Origin: Methylophaga sp.
Lineage (GTDB): Bacteria > Pseudomonadota > Gammaproteobacteria > Nitrosococcales > Methylophagaceae
Direction of reading: 5' to 3'
DNA length: 14,520 bases
NCBI RefSeq assembly: GCF_030651745.1
Contig: NZ_JAUSCC010000015.1
Coordinates: forward strand, 1 to 14,520
Part shown: positions 1 to 7,990 of the stretch, piece by piece
How positions within the stretch are numbered: the stretch's first letter is position 1
Layout: each line of letters begins with the position of its first letter
Made by a program: the position numbers and the translations under genes
The notes under the pieces: model-generated
Told to the model about the DNA's origin: nothing
What the model saw: the letters and a program-made list of their open reading frames with translations, nothing else
Database searches by the model: none

Positions 1-43
1 TGCGGCTTTTTAGTCTTGACCTTAAGAAAAAAAGACATACCCC

Positions 44-117
44 GGCTGGGTGGCAGAGTGGTTATGCAGCGGACTGCAACTCCGTGAACGCCGGTTCGAT
101 TCCGACCCCAGCCTCCA
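44..117 (+). tRNA. tRNA-Cys (anticodon GCA)
   Basis: A full cloverleaf can be drawn. The acceptor stem pairs GGCTGGG (44-50) with CCCAGCC, the anticodon loop CTGCAAC carries GCA at 76-78, and the T-loop reads TTCGATT. The discriminator base is T114, the U73 expected for tRNA-Cys, and CCA is encoded at 115-117. No convincing promoter lies in the 43 bases before it, so it may be the last gene of a tRNA transcript that starts outside the window. Confidence 0.97.
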
Positions 118-144
118 TTTTGAAACACCATAAAAATAATACCT

Positions 145-166
145 AAGCGCTTATAGCGCTTTTTTT
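145..166 (+). terminator. Rho-independent terminator after tRNA-Cys
   Basis: AAGCGC (145-150) pairs with GCGCTT (156-161) around the loop TTATA. A run of seven T follows at 160-166. It lies 28 bases after the tRNA and separates it from azurin. Confidence 0.85.
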
Positions 167-242
167 ATGCCTGCTGTTTCGTGACTTCATCCTAAACTCA
201 AAACTTACACCCGATAACTTAAACGGTTTAACAATTGAGCAA

Positions 243-257
243 TGCCGATTCTTGCTA
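243..257 (+). promoter_or_regulatory. 15-bp mau box, copy 1 (azurin promoter)
   Basis: This is the sequence TGCCGATTCTTGCTA, one of four copies in the window that differ only at position 9 (C or A). TGCC and TGCT inside it start 10 bp apart, one DNA turn, which suits the two helix-turn-helix units of an AraC-family protein. It ends exactly 21 bp before the -10-like hexamer at 279-284, as in copies 2 and 4. In this copy AGCAA just upstream also forms an inverted repeat with TTGCT. The role as an activator site is inferred. Confidence 0.8.
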
Positions 258-278
258 ATGAATAATAAGAGACGGGAC

Positions 279-284
279 TAAAAT
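279..284 (+). promoter_or_regulatory. Predicted -10 element of azurin promoter
   Basis: TAAAAT lies 21 bp downstream of mau box copy 1 and 34 bp before the azurin start codon. There is no good -35 hexamer at 17 bp. The box would occupy and flank the -35 position, as at activator-dependent promoters. The identical 21-bp offset at two other genes is the main support. Confidence 0.65.
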
Positions 285-318
285 CATAGGCTCTACAATT
301 ATTTAATTTGGAGTTTGT

Positions 319-768
319 ATGCGATTTTATTTATTGCTTCCTTTGGCTGTTACTCTGCTTCCCATGGTTGCTACAGCGAATGAATGTGAAGTTTCAATCA
401 GTGCCGGGGATGGCATGTCTTTTAATACCAGAACGATGGATATTCCAATGAGTTGCGAACAGTTCACTGTGAACTTTGAGCATACAGGGCGTTTACCAAA
501 AGGCGGAATGGGTCATAACTGGGTAATGACTCAAAGCTCAGATGTACAAGCAGTTGTTGCTGCTGGAACAGTCGCAGGAATTGCAAATAACTACCTTCCT
601 GCTGATGACAGCCGGGTGGTTGCGGCTACTCCACTGCTTGGCGGAGGGGAAAAAGCTTCAGTCACATTTGAAACCAGCTTATTGAGTGCTGACAGTTCGT
701 ATACTTTCTTCTGCTCATTCCCAGGGCATTCAGCGATGATGCGTGGCAGTGTTAATTTGGTGGAATAA
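319..768 (+). CDS. azu: Azurin, periplasmic blue copper electron carrier
   Basis: The gene encodes a 149-residue type 1 copper protein. A 20-residue Sec signal peptide ends ATA, leaving a mature protein of 129 residues, the usual azurin length. All copper ligands are visible: His66, Cys132, His137 and Met141, which equal positions 46, 112, 117 and 121 after removal of the leader. Gly65 sits beside the first His. Cys23 and Cys46 match the conserved Cys3-Cys26 disulfide. GGAG at 310-313 precedes the ATG by five bases. The gene faces the 3' end of the mau operon, which lacks the amicyanin gene mauC. In obligate methylotrophs with the same mau gene set, azurin can take electrons from methylamine dehydrogenase, so I infer that role here. 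The shared upstream box (243-257) supports co-regulation with mau. Confidence 0.95.
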   Translation: MRFYLLLPLAVTLLPMVATANECEVSISAGDGMSFNTRTMDIPMSCEQFTVNFEHTGRLPKGGMGHNWVMTQSSDVQAVVAAGTVAGIANNYLPADDSRVVAATPLLGGGEKASVTFETSLLSADSSYTFFCSFPGHSAMMRGSVNLVE

Positions 769-779
769 AATTTCATACA

Positions 780-809
780 AAGGTTGGCGATAATTCGTCA
801 ACCTTTTTT
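780..809 (+). terminator. Terminator of azurin
   Basis: A ten-pair stem AAGGTTGGCG / CGTCAACCTT, with one G-T pair and the loop ATAATT, is followed by T at 804-809. On the opposite strand the stem is not followed by a T-run, so it should stop azurin transcription better than mau transcription arriving from the other side. Confidence 0.85.
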
Positions 810-823
810 CTTATAGATAGAGG

Positions 824-1693
824 CTATTTTTTGGTCACAATCGGGATATTTTTAAAGGAGTTTTTGTGGCCTAAATCTATTTTCATTGAAAGTACTCCGG
901 AAGTGCATTTATCAAGACATGCTCCACATCGTGTGCAATCACCTGATACAACCGTATTACCCGTTTGAGATACCACTGGAACCAGTACATGTGGTTCAGG
1001 ACATACTTTCATACATGCTGAGCATGACGAACCTGCACAAGATTCAGCTCTGTTAACGGTGACACGTAAACGTCCGAAATGTCCGAGAAATCCGTAGAAA
1101 GCACCTACTGGGCAAAGATGCCCACACCAGCCTCGATGGCTTACTAATAGATCGAAGAAAAACAAAGCCAACAAAAACATCGAACCTGCCATGGATGCCC
1201 ACATCAATTCGCGCTGCAGTAAGGTAATAGGGTTAACTATTTCCCATGCTAGGCTACCGGCAGAAAAAGAAAGCAATAAAGCGAGCAACAAAACGGCTTT
1301 TCTGAGTTCTTTTGAAATGGATAAGTTACTTTTTATGTTAAAGCGTTGACGAAACCAATAGGCAGCATCAGTGAGCATGTTTATAGGGCATACCCAGCTA
1401 CAGTATATCCGTCCACCAAAAAGGGCATAAAACACTGCTAGGATTAATGCACCAATCAAGGCCGGATAGGCGAGTGATGAACCTGCTAAAAATGATTGCA
1501 ACAGGATAAAGGGATCAGTCAGTGGAATTGTGCCAAACCATTCACTGGAAGATAAGTTGCCTGTGGCGATGTCACCAACAAATGGAAGAGAGTACAAAAA
1601 AGCCAGTAGGATAAAAAGTTGTACGGTCCGACGTGTAAGCAACCATCGTTTACGATAGGTTGCAGTACAAATAATTCTGATAACTTTAATCAT
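824..1693 (-). CDS. mauN: MauN, NapH-like membrane ferredoxin
   Basis: The protein has 289 residues and is the last gene of the mau operon. It resembles NapH-type polytopic quinol-oxidising ferredoxins. Several hydrophobic segments run from about residue 20 to 190. CSWVCP and CGHLCP motifs lie at membrane borders, and two Cys-rich 4Fe-4S motifs stand near the C-terminus (CAGSSCSACMKVCP and CTRCGACLDKC). The start codon overlaps the mauM stop as ATGA, which indicates translational coupling. In the nitrate reductase system NapG and NapH pass electrons from quinol. In mau clusters MauM and MauN are generally found to be dispensable or of unclear role, so an electron-transfer function in dehydrogenase maturation is inference. 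Confidence 0.9.
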   Translation of the reverse strand: MIKVIRIICTATYRKRWLLTRRTVQLFILLAFLYSLPFVGDIATGNLSSSEWFGTIPLTDPFILLQSFLAGSSLAYPALIGALILAVFYALFGGRIYCSWVCPINMLTDAAYWFRQRFNIKSNLSISKELRKAVLLLALLLSFSAGSLAWEIVNPITLLQRELMWASMAGSMFLLALFFFDLLVSHRGWCGHLCPVGAFYGFLGHFGRLRVTVNRAESCAGSSCSACMKVCPEPHVLVPVVSQTGNTVVSGDCTRCGACLDKCTSGVLSMKIDLGHKNSFKNIPIVTKK

Positions 1694-2376
1694 ACTTTGT
1701 CGCGACCAGCAGCATTTCTACCAGGACGCCCCAGACCAAGTTTGCGTGGTAAAACACGTATCGCTGTTTCAGATAGCACACAGTGTTTTTCACAAGTGCC
1801 ACATCCAGTGCACTTATCCGAGTGAACCGTCGGGATTTGTAATATACCCTTGGCATTTTGCACAGGTTCTAGCGTTATTGCTTCATCACGAATCGGACAT
1901 ACTCGCCAGCAGATACTACAAGACATTCCCTTATAGTTAAGGCATGTTTCATGTCCAACAAGTACTGCTACACCCATATCCGCTTTACGAATATCTGTTA
2001 ATAAAGGATCAAGAGCTCCTGTTGGGCAAGCTCGGGCACATGGAATATCCGGACACATTCTGCAGGGATCTTCTCTGGCCACAAAAAAAGGTGTACCAAC
2101 GGGGGCAGCATCTGTCCAACTTGCTAATTTGAGAATATCGTAGGGACAATCTTCTACGCATAAACCACAACGAATACAGGTTGAGTCAAACGCTGGCTCG
2201 GGTAATGCGCCTGGTGGACGGATAATTTCAGCAGAGATGGCTGGACGGGAACGTAACATGGCATGGCCTGCCAATGTGCCGACAACTGCAACACCAAAAC
2301 GGCGAAATATCTGCTTGAATGCTACTCTTCTCTCGGGTTCAGCGTTGTCGGGATTAAGTTCGGTTTTATTTCTCAT
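1690..2376 (-). CDS. mauM: MauM, NapG-like periplasmic ferredoxin
   Basis: The protein has 228 residues and four Cys-rich 4Fe-4S motifs. The first begins at Cys67 (CIRCGLCVEDCP), the second reads CRMCPDIPCARACP, the third contains CSICWRVCP, and the last reads CTGCGTCEKHC. The N-terminus has arginine pairs at 16-17 and 25-26 before a hydrophobic stretch (about 28-40). This resembles the twin-arginine leaders of NapG proteins, although the RRxF consensus is not exact. GAGG lies six bases before the ATG. It partners mauN, with which it overlaps by four bases. Likely a periplasmic electron-transfer protein; its precise role in methylamine oxidation is not established. Confidence 0.9.
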   Translation of the reverse strand: MRNKTELNPDNAEPERRVAFKQIFRRFGVAVVGTLAGHAMLRSRPAISAEIIRPPGALPEPAFDSTCIRCGLCVEDCPYDILKLASWTDAAPVGTPFFVAREDPCRMCPDIPCARACPTGALDPLLTDIRKADMGVAVLVGHETCLNYKGMSCSICWRVCPIRDEAITLEPVQNAKGILQIPTVHSDKCTGCGTCEKHCVLSETAIRVLPRKLGLGRPGRNAAGRDKV

Positions 2377-2404
2377 CTCCCACCTCTATTGCTTTAGCCG
2401 ACTT

Positions 2405-2833
2405 TTAATCTACCGATTCTGAAATAAGCAGCGTGGCGTGAATGATCGGGTGGATCCAGCAACGCAGAGTAAACTCACCGGATTCAGGCACTTTCCACCT
2501 TACTGATACTCCAGGCGTTTGCACATAAAGCTTTTCATCTATATTGATGATTGTTTCATCAGGTGTTTCGATGTAAACACTATGAGAAATATCTGACTGA
2601 TTAATTATTTCTATGATGTCGCCTGGGGATGCGGTGTAGACATCGAATTCAAAATCGTGATGCAGTAAGTAGACTTTATGAATTTTGGATTCGGCTTCTT
2701 TTGGGTGCTCAGCATGAGGCTGCATCGAGTAAACGCAGGTAATAAAGCTGGCTGAAATAAGTAGGCTCAAGATGAATCTGTAGACTATATTGAAAAAGAT
2801 TTTGTAGAGACGTTCTATTGCGAGAATGTTCAT
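2405..2833 (-). CDS. mauL: MauL, cupredoxin-like methylamine utilization protein
   Basis: The protein has 142 residues. A hydrophobic segment at about residues 17-36 ends near VYS and suggests a signal peptide or membrane anchor. The rest reads as a single cupredoxin-like beta domain: a stretch SPGDIIEIINQSDISHSVYI with a His, then near the C-terminus CWIHPIIH, which supplies possible Cys and His metal ligands. No typical azurin-type Met ligand is seen. Its place between mauG and mauM matches mauL in known mau operons. No strong ribosome binding site precedes the ATG, so the start is less certain and could lie slightly downstream. Function is unknown; metal handling or maturation is a guess. 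Confidence 0.82.
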   Translation of the reverse strand: MNILAIERLYKIFFNIVYRFILSLLISASFITCVYSMQPHAEHPKEAESKIHKVYLLHHDFEFDVYTASPGDIIEIINQSDISHSVYIETPDETIINIDEKLYVQTPGVSVRWKVPESGEFTLRCWIHPIIHATLLISESVD

Positions 2834-2870
2834 GTTGTTTTCATGTAGTTAATTAAAGTTGTCGTGATAT

Positions 2871-3869
2871 TCATTCAGGAATATCAGGAAATCTAATGCC
2901 GAGTACCGGACCCGTTAGTGTTTTGATAAAAGCGATAAGATCATCACGCTCGGTTTCAGTCAGCTTAAAAGGCTTCATTTCAGGAGACAGACTTTCTCGT
3001 TGAATGCCGCCATTTTCGTAATGTTGGATTACCTCTTCCAATGTGGTCATCGAAGCATCATGCATAAAAGGCCCATTTTCAGGTAAATCACGAAGCGAAG
3101 GGGTTTTGAATGCATGTTGCATAATGATTATTTGAGGCGGGACTAGAGCACCTTTACCGAGATCATTACTGTCGAGACCAATATCATGAAAACTGTCATC
3201 GGTGAATCGCCACGATGTATGACAGGCTGCACATTGTGCTTTTTCGTTGAATAGGGCAAAACCTCGTTTGGCACTTTCACTCAGCGCATTTTCGTCACCT
3301 TCTACCCATCTATCAAACGGTGATGGTGCAGAAACCAGAGTCCTTTGAAAGCTGGCCAGAGCTTCACTAATACGTTGTTTGCTGATAATTTCATCACCAA
3401 ATGCGGCTTTAAATAAAGGGTAATATCCTTCGACATCTTGCAGGCGAATGGTCAGCTCTGACATGTCGTAATTCATTTCATGTTGAGTTGTTATTGGTAA
3501 AACGGCTTGCGACTCCAGTGTGTCAGCCCGTCCATCCCACATTAGCGAAGTAAGCCATGCGCTGTTTAAAACAGTGGGGGTCCGGCGAGGATTCGAAAGA
3601 CTTTCAGAGCCAAGCGGAATCTTGCGCCCATCACTCCACCTTTTATCTGGTGCATGACACGTGGCACATGACATTTCCTGGTTTCTGGAAAGGCGATGAT
3701 CAAAAAACAGGGTTTTTCCGAGCGCCGCCTTTTCCACCGTAAGTGGGTTGGTAGTTGGCGCCGGAATTCCCTCTGGACGCCTGAAGGCTTCCAGTTCAGA
3801 GGCAAAAGAGTCAGCAGCCTGAATTGTCAGGACAACTGATAAAAATACAAACAGGCTGCTGATTCTCAT
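2871..3869 (-). CDS. mauG: MauG, di-heme enzyme for TTQ cofactor biogenesis
   Basis: The protein has 332 residues and belongs to the bacterial di-heme cytochrome c peroxidase/MauG family. A Sec signal covers about residues 1-24 (ending SFA). The two heme c sites are CATCH at 68-72 and CAACH at 213-217. Trp111, in the motif MWDGRA, matches the tryptophan between the hemes that MauG uses for electron hopping. Tyr284, in HYENGG, is the likely tyrosine axial ligand that separates MauG from peroxidases, which use Met there. Known function: six-electron oxidation of precursor dehydrogenase to crosslink the two MauA tryptophans and add the second oxygen. The gene starts 21 bases after the mauA stop. 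Confidence 0.95.
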   Translation of the reverse strand: MRISSLFVFLSVVLTIQAADSFASELEAFRRPEGIPAPTTNPLTVEKAALGKTLFFDHRLSRNQEMSCATCHAPDKRWSDGRKIPLGSESLSNPRRTPTVLNSAWLTSLMWDGRADTLESQAVLPITTQHEMNYDMSELTIRLQDVEGYYPLFKAAFGDEIISKQRISEALASFQRTLVSAPSPFDRWVEGDENALSESAKRGFALFNEKAQCAACHTSWRFTDDSFHDIGLDSNDLGKGALVPPQIIIMQHAFKTPSLRDLPENGPFMHDASMTTLEEVIQHYENGGIQRESLSPEMKPFKLTETERDDLIAFIKTLTGPVLGIRFPDIPE

Positions 3870-3890
3870 GCTAGGTGATACCTATATACC

Positions 3891-4451
3891 TTAGCTCGCC
3901 TTACCAACAACTGGCGAGATAGTGCAGTGATAGGTCATTGCGTCATTATTAGCACCAAAACACCATACGATATCGTTGGAGAACTCAGGACGATAAACCG
4001 GCAGTTCACCTTCAGTATTAAGGCAATTACAACGTCCACAAGTCTGTTTACCACAGCAGTCACGATAGGCAATCAGATAAGTCTGCTGATCACCAGGGTT
4101 GTAACAGCTGGCAACCCAAGAGCTAGGGGACAGTTCGGTTCCTGGAGGACATGAAGTTAACGTACCACCACAGCAATCACAGAGGTTGCCGTCGATAGAA
4201 CAGTGACGCCAATAATCGCAGGCTTGAGTATCCTGATCCTGTGGTTGGAATCCGCCTCGATCCATAGTCCCTGTAGTCGTCGCATTGGCTTCTTTCATAC
4301 GACCACGACGATCTACAGGGAGCAAAGGGAGTAGGCCTGCACCAACAATAAATCCACCAAGTTTTCCAATAAAGCCACGACGACCAGTTTTGCTGGCAGT
4401 GCTTCTGGCCATCTTTTCGATAGTGGAATCAAAACCTTTATTTTTTTTCAT
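3891..4451 (-). CDS. mauA: MauA, methylamine dehydrogenase small (beta) subunit, TTQ-bearing
   Basis: The protein has 186 residues. Trp112 and Trp163 are 51 residues apart, as Trp57 and Trp108 of the mature family protein, which form tryptophan tryptophylquinone. With the same offset of 55, Asp87, Asp131, Tyr174 and Thr177 match the conserved Asp32, Asp76, Tyr119 and Thr122 of the active site and maturation chemistry. Fourteen Cys residues fit the heavily disulfide-bonded fold. The long leader has a twin-arginine motif, TGRRGFIGK at 22-30, followed by a hydrophobic stretch, so export by Tat is predicted. GGAG stands nine bases before the ATG. With MauB it oxidises methylamine to formaldehyde and ammonia in the periplasm. 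Confidence 0.97.
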   Translation of the reverse strand: MKKNKGFDSTIEKMARSTASKTGRRGFIGKLGGFIVGAGLLPLLPVDRRGRMKEANATTTGTMDRGGFQPQDQDTQACDYWRHCSIDGNLCDCCGGTLTSCPPGTELSPSSWVASCYNPGDQQTYLIAYRDCCGKQTCGRCNCLNTEGELPVYRPEFSNDIVWCFGANNDAMTYHCTISPVVGKAS

Positions 4452-4493
4452 TTCTATTCTCTCCGTTAGTACTTATTACTATTGATTCACAGA

Positions 4494-5129
4494 TTAATGT
4501 ACGTGCGTTTCTTTGCCTAAACCTGCTGCCGGAACCGTAGTTCCTTCTTTCATAAAGCTTTGCAATGAAGAATGACCCAGACGAATAACTTCGAACAGGC
4601 TCTCAACATGTTCACGGGTATTACACAAACCTTTAGATTGAATTACGCCGTCTTGGTCGAGTAGAACACCATAAGGAACTTTAGAAACCTGGTATCGCAT
4701 GCCAATTTCTGCTGAGACCACATACCGCTCGCCTTGAAGAGGATGGTTTTGCAGAAATTCGCGGTGCTCAGCCTGTGTACCGTCACTAATTAAAATAACG
4801 TCCGTTCCTTCAGCAGCCGCTACTGAGCGAATTATTGGTAATAATTTTGCACAGACAGGACAAGATGGGCCGGTAAACATTAGTAAGCTTGGACGCCCAG
4901 GGGTGATAGCCCGACCCACCAACAATGGTTTCTCGTCAATGGTCGTTACATTAAAGACCGGAGAGCGTTCGCCAATATCAGGACCATGATCGATCATCAT
5001 GGCGCCTAGTGGAGCTGAACGTTCATGTAGCAGCCCAATCTGACGAATGACACCAAGCATAAGTGCGGCTAGTGCCAAAAAAGCTCCCCAAAGAAGAACA
5101 TTTGATGCAACAAGAAATTCAAAATTCAT
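4494..5129 (-). CDS. mauD: MauD, thioredoxin-fold protein for MADH maturation
   Basis: I chose the start at 5129 (MNFEFLVAS), giving 211 residues. It has AAGGA about ten bases upstream, and a longer reading would extend into mauE. A single N-terminal membrane segment (about 5-25) anchors a thioredoxin-like domain facing the periplasm. The redox motif CPVC lies at residues 90-93 after the strand LLMFTGPS, and a cis-proline-like motif KVPYGVLLD follows later. Known work on mau mutants ties MauD and MauE to stability and disulfide formation of the small subunit. The gene lies directly before mauA, 42 bases apart, and 23 bases after mauE. Confidence 0.93.
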   Translation of the reverse strand: MNFEFLVASNVLLWGAFLALAALMLGVIRQIGLLHERSAPLGAMMIDHGPDIGERSPVFNVTTIDEKPLLVGRAITPGRPSLLMFTGPSCPVCAKLLPIIRSVAAAEGTDVILISDGTQAEHREFLQNHPLQGERYVVSAEIGMRYQVSKVPYGVLLDQDGVIQSKGLCNTREHVESLFEVIRLGHSSLQSFMKEGTTVPAAGLGKETHVH

Positions 5130-5152
5130 TTCAGTATTTCCTTTAATTAGAT

Positions 5153-5701
5153 CTAGGGTTTGTTGGTACGAGTGGCAGGTAGCCCAACGATTACGTCGGC
5201 TGCCAAATAAAGTAAGGTCAGCATGGTTGCTGCCGCGAGGCCCATAATCCATGATGCAATTGAAACGCTAGCCAACTGCACAGGAACTAAAGCTGCGTAA
5301 AGACTGACACCTGCCAGACTAAGAGCCCTTAATACATGGAACATCCCGATACGACTGACACTGGTAGGACGACGCACACAACCGCAATCAATATGAGTTC
5401 TACCACGACCTACATTGATAGCGATTGCCACTGCAAACATGATAAAAAGCCCCGCTGCTACCCAAGCTGCTAATTCTCGAACTGGTGTCATTTGAAGTGC
5501 TATCGCACATCCCAGTTCAACCAAAGGCAGCAATCTTGCAAACGGCGTTACCATGAAAGATGGCAACAAACGGTAGTTGGTTACGACACCCTGAAACTCG
5601 TCAGGGTGTCGTAACTTAGGAATAGCTGCTGCGACCAGTACCAGTCCCAGAAAAAGGGAGGCCAGTACTGCTACAGAAGCATCATTAATTACCCAGTTCA
5701 T
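5153..5701 (-). CDS. mauE: MauE, membrane protein for MADH maturation
   Basis: The protein has 182 residues and is almost entirely membrane-embedded, with about four to five hydrophobic segments (near 8-27, 50-70, 78-97, 118-140 and 148-172). A short loop holds Cys106 and Cys108 (DCGCVRRP), a possible redox pair. It belongs to the MauE/DoxX-like group. Together with MauD it is required for a stable small subunit in studied methylotrophs, probably by moving electrons for disulfide formation or isomerisation. GAGGA stands four bases before the ATG. It follows mauB after 12 bases. Confidence 0.92.
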   Translation of the reverse strand: MNWVINDASVAVLASLFLGLVLVAAAIPKLRHPDEFQGVVTNYRLLPSFMVTPFARLLPLVELGCAIALQMTPVRELAAWVAAGLFIMFAVAIAINVGRGRTHIDCGCVRRPTSVSRIGMFHVLRALSLAGVSLYAALVPVQLASVSIASWIMGLAAATMLTLLYLAADVIVGLPATRTNKP

Positions 5702-5713
5702 AATTTCCTCACT

Positions 5714-6934
5714 TTATTCTGGTAAGTAAATCATTACGGGTGCTCTTCCGAGCTCATCGATCTGACCTAGCTCTTTACCAGTGATTGCATCGAAGGTGTA
5801 GAGTGATTGATCTTCAGGTGAAGATGCGAATAAGTACGGCTCTGCATCCTGACTTACGCCGATACCATTGATTTCATGGCCCATATCGATACGTCGCAAC
5901 TGTTTCCCTGTGGTGGCATCAATTACAAATACATATCGGCTAGTCAGCTTATGTGTCCATTTTTCACGCTGATCAGCTAACAAATAGATTTCGTTACGAT
6001 CATTGTGATAACTGACGGGTTGCCAACCACCCGGTGCCCATTTGTCCGCTTTCTGTTCTTCGGTGAATGCATCAAATGGAGCAATAAACTCTGCACCAGA
6101 AGCTGAGAGCTTGGCTTGGAAGATCCGACCTCCAGTACTTGGCCAGATAAGACGACCAGTTTTTATAGAGTAGGATGGGTTATTGAACAGATAGTCTTCT
6201 TCACCATGAAAAACTTTGGTGTTTTTCTGCTGAGTATTTCCTTCATTGTCATAACTTACTTCTAATAAAGAACCGTCACGACAATGCATGAAAAACTTTT
6301 GATCTGGTACCGGAAACAGGTGGTAACAATCAGGCATTGGCATCATCTTTACAAAAGATTCTTTCTCAAGATCGACGAGGCCAACGGCGGGTGAAGGTGA
6401 AAATTGCTGAAACAAGATATGCTTATCATCCGCACTCAGACTAGCCATGCGTTGCATTACTTGCGTTAGGAAGCGGCCTTCTGGGATATCAATATCTGCT
6501 ATTGGTTTATGTGTTCTGGAATCAATAATTTCGATATAGTCATCTCGTGTACCCCGAGCAACACGGGAATACATGGTGCTGGCTATGGCCATAAAGTTAC
6601 CGTTATCACCCAGCATCATATGGGGTAGCTTGCCTGCATCAGTCATGCCTAGCAGTTTGTTGTTATTACCATCAATAGTGTAATAAGTTGATGTCATGTG
6701 AAACGCACCCGCGTCAAGCACATAAACACGTTTGGCATCACTAGGCGGTGCATCAAGAATTACTGGTGTATCCATTAGATCCAAAGTTGCCTCGGAACCA
6801 AGTTGTTGGGGTACGCCTCCAGCAATCACTGCCTGCGATCCACCAACAAACAATGCAGTCAAAGCAATACTTGCTGCTAGACGTTTAAATTGTTTTGGAT
6901 GCCCGGTTTTAAGTTCATTAAATTTTATGGTCAT
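5714..6934 (-). CDS. mauB: MauB, methylamine dehydrogenase large (alpha) subunit
   Basis: I place the start at 6934, not the ATG at 6970, because GGAGGAG (6939-6945) stands four bases upstream of it. This gives 406 residues. A long leader with a hydrophobic core (about residues 20-38, ending VIA) looks Sec-dependent and has no twin arginine. The mature part is the seven-bladed propeller subunit of methylamine dehydrogenase. It shows repeated blade strands such as VYVLDAG, YIEIIDSRTHKPIADIDIP and YVFVIDATTGKQLRRIDMG. One disulfide is likely between Cys in PDCYHLF and MHCRDG. It forms the alpha2-beta2 enzyme with MauA. The gene follows mauF after 64 bases that hold only this ribosome site. Confidence 0.96.
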   Translation of the reverse strand: MTIKFNELKTGHPKQFKRLAASIALTALFVGGSQAVIAGGVPQQLGSEATLDLMDTPVILDAPPSDAKRVYVLDAGAFHMTSTYYTIDGNNNKLLGMTDAGKLPHMMLGDNGNFMAIASTMYSRVARGTRDDYIEIIDSRTHKPIADIDIPEGRFLTQVMQRMASLSADDKHILFQQFSPSPAVGLVDLEKESFVKMMPMPDCYHLFPVPDQKFFMHCRDGSLLEVSYDNEGNTQQKNTKVFHGEEDYLFNNPSYSIKTGRLIWPSTGGRIFQAKLSASGAEFIAPFDAFTEEQKADKWAPGGWQPVSYHNDRNEIYLLADQREKWTHKLTSRYVFVIDATTGKQLRRIDMGHEINGIGVSQDAEPYLFASSPEDQSLYTFDAITGKELGQIDELGRAPVMIYLPE

Positions 6935-6938
6935 ATCT

Positions 6939-6945
6939 CTCCTCC
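6939..6945 (-). promoter_or_regulatory. Strong ribosome binding site deciding mauB start
   Basis: GGAGGAG on the minus strand lies four bases before the ATG at 6934. It falls inside the longer reading frame that would begin at 6970, which has no such site. The shorter start is therefore preferred. Confidence 0.8.
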
Positions 6946-6998
6946 AACCATTGTTGTTAAAATTTTTCATACTTCTCTAAACAAGACTCATTCGGCTC

Positions 6999-7856
6999 TT
7001 ACAGAAGCAGAAGCATTAATGCTGCTGATCCAAGCGAAAGCAGAAGGAATCCATCTATTTCAACAGCACGTTCCTGCCAGCGTGCCAACCATGCCTGAAC
7101 TGATTGATTACTGATCGGTAGGAAGTTAACGGCAACTGGTAAACAGCGTCCGATGTTGAATATGGCAATAACGGCAATTGCCGTTGTAACGTTGCCGCTG
7201 AGTAAGGCAACGCCAGTAACGATGTAAAGAATTGGTGTTTGCACATAGGTCAGATAGTTCATACCCAGTGCATAGCCGTATAAAAGACCGATAGTGGATG
7301 AACGAAAACGGAATCTCGCATCATGGGGGACTTGAGCACGACGTTGTGGGTAAGGCATCTTCATGAAACCGAGCTGATGTGCACCGTAACCCAATGCTAG
7401 TAAAGCCATACCTCCAGCCATGTATGCGAAGGGCAAGTTACTGAAAAATGCCCAGCCGATTAATCCCAGCATGCCACCTAACATTAATGCGCCCAACGCA
7501 TATCCAAGTGCATGTGTTATAAAAGTAGGAGTCCAGCGCAGAACTGATGCCAAGGAATAATTACCAGCTGGTCTGAGTAGGCTAAGACTTGAATAGCCGC
7601 ATGGTGACCAAGTGGACAGAAAGCCACCGATCAGAGCAAGCGCAATAAACATCCACTGCATGGCACCAGTATTAACACCTTGGGTGCTTAACAGAGCGCC
7701 TCCAGTTACACCGGATATAACGGCGAATAACATGGTCGAAAAACGAGTTTTAGTTGAGCTCGGTTTAGAAAAATCTATTGCATCAGGGACTGATGCAACC
7801 GCTGCATTAATTTGGGATGGCTGATGATATGCTTCAGCACCTAGGTCCAATTTCAT
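6999..7856 (-). CDS. mauF: MauF, membrane protein for MADH biogenesis
   Basis: The protein has 285 residues and is the first gene of the mau operon. After a hydrophilic N-terminus of about 40 residues come roughly six to seven membrane segments. The motif WSPCGYSS (83-90) near the second segment recalls the CcdA/DsbD-type membrane redox carriers. Mutants of mauF in studied species lack active dehydrogenase, so a role in maturation or export is established, though its chemistry is not. AGGAGG stands five bases before the ATG. Transcription probably begins at the box-controlled promoter at 7913-7954. Confidence 0.93.
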   Translation of the reverse strand: MKLDLGAEAYHQPSQINAAVASVPDAIDFSKPSSTKTRFSTMLFAVISGVTGGALLSTQGVNTGAMQWMFIALALIGGFLSTWSPCGYSSLSLLRPAGNYSLASVLRWTPTFITHALGYALGALMLGGMLGLIGWAFFSNLPFAYMAGGMALLALGYGAHQLGFMKMPYPQRRAQVPHDARFRFRSSTIGLLYGYALGMNYLTYVQTPILYIVTGVALLSGNVTTAIAVIAIFNIGRCLPVAVNFLPISNQSVQAWLARWQERAVEIDGFLLLSLGSAALMLLLL

Positions 7857-7912
7857 TTTCTCCTCCTATGGTCATAACTGACCTATTGTTGTTGTAAAAT
7901 TGCAACGACTTA

Positions 7913-7918
7913 ACTATA
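7913..7918 (-). promoter_or_regulatory. Predicted -10 element of the mau operon
   Basis: TATAGT on the minus strand lies exactly 21 bp downstream of mau box copy 2 and about 57 bases before the mauF start. No consensus -35 hexamer is present at the standard spacing. The repeated offset seen at azurin and at the regulator gene supports this call. Confidence 0.68.
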
Positions 7919-7939
7919 GCGAGTTAAATTTTTCTGCCG

Positions 7940-7954
7940 TAGCAATAATCGGCA
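7940..7954 (-). promoter_or_regulatory. 15-bp mau box, copy 2 (mau operon promoter)
   Basis: On the minus strand this reads TGCCGATTATTGCTA, oriented toward mauF. It ends 21 bp before TATAGT, in the place where an activator would overlap or replace the -35 element. It differs from copy 1 only at position 9. Binding by the AraC-family protein encoded at 9561-10571 is inferred. Confidence 0.8.
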
Positions 7955-7990
7955 TGAGGGCGAGAATTTTTTCCCGATTTGAGGGGGTGT

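Noticed and set aside
3566..3805. A 79-codon minus-strand frame inside mauG, and a 61-codon plus-strand frame opposite it
   Set aside because: Both overlap the region coding the first heme site of MauG and have no features of their own.
5130..5252. N-terminal extension of mauD from an ATG at 5252
   Set aside because: It would overlap mauE, the added residues are unlike a signal or membrane segment, and the start at 5129 has a fitting ribosome site.
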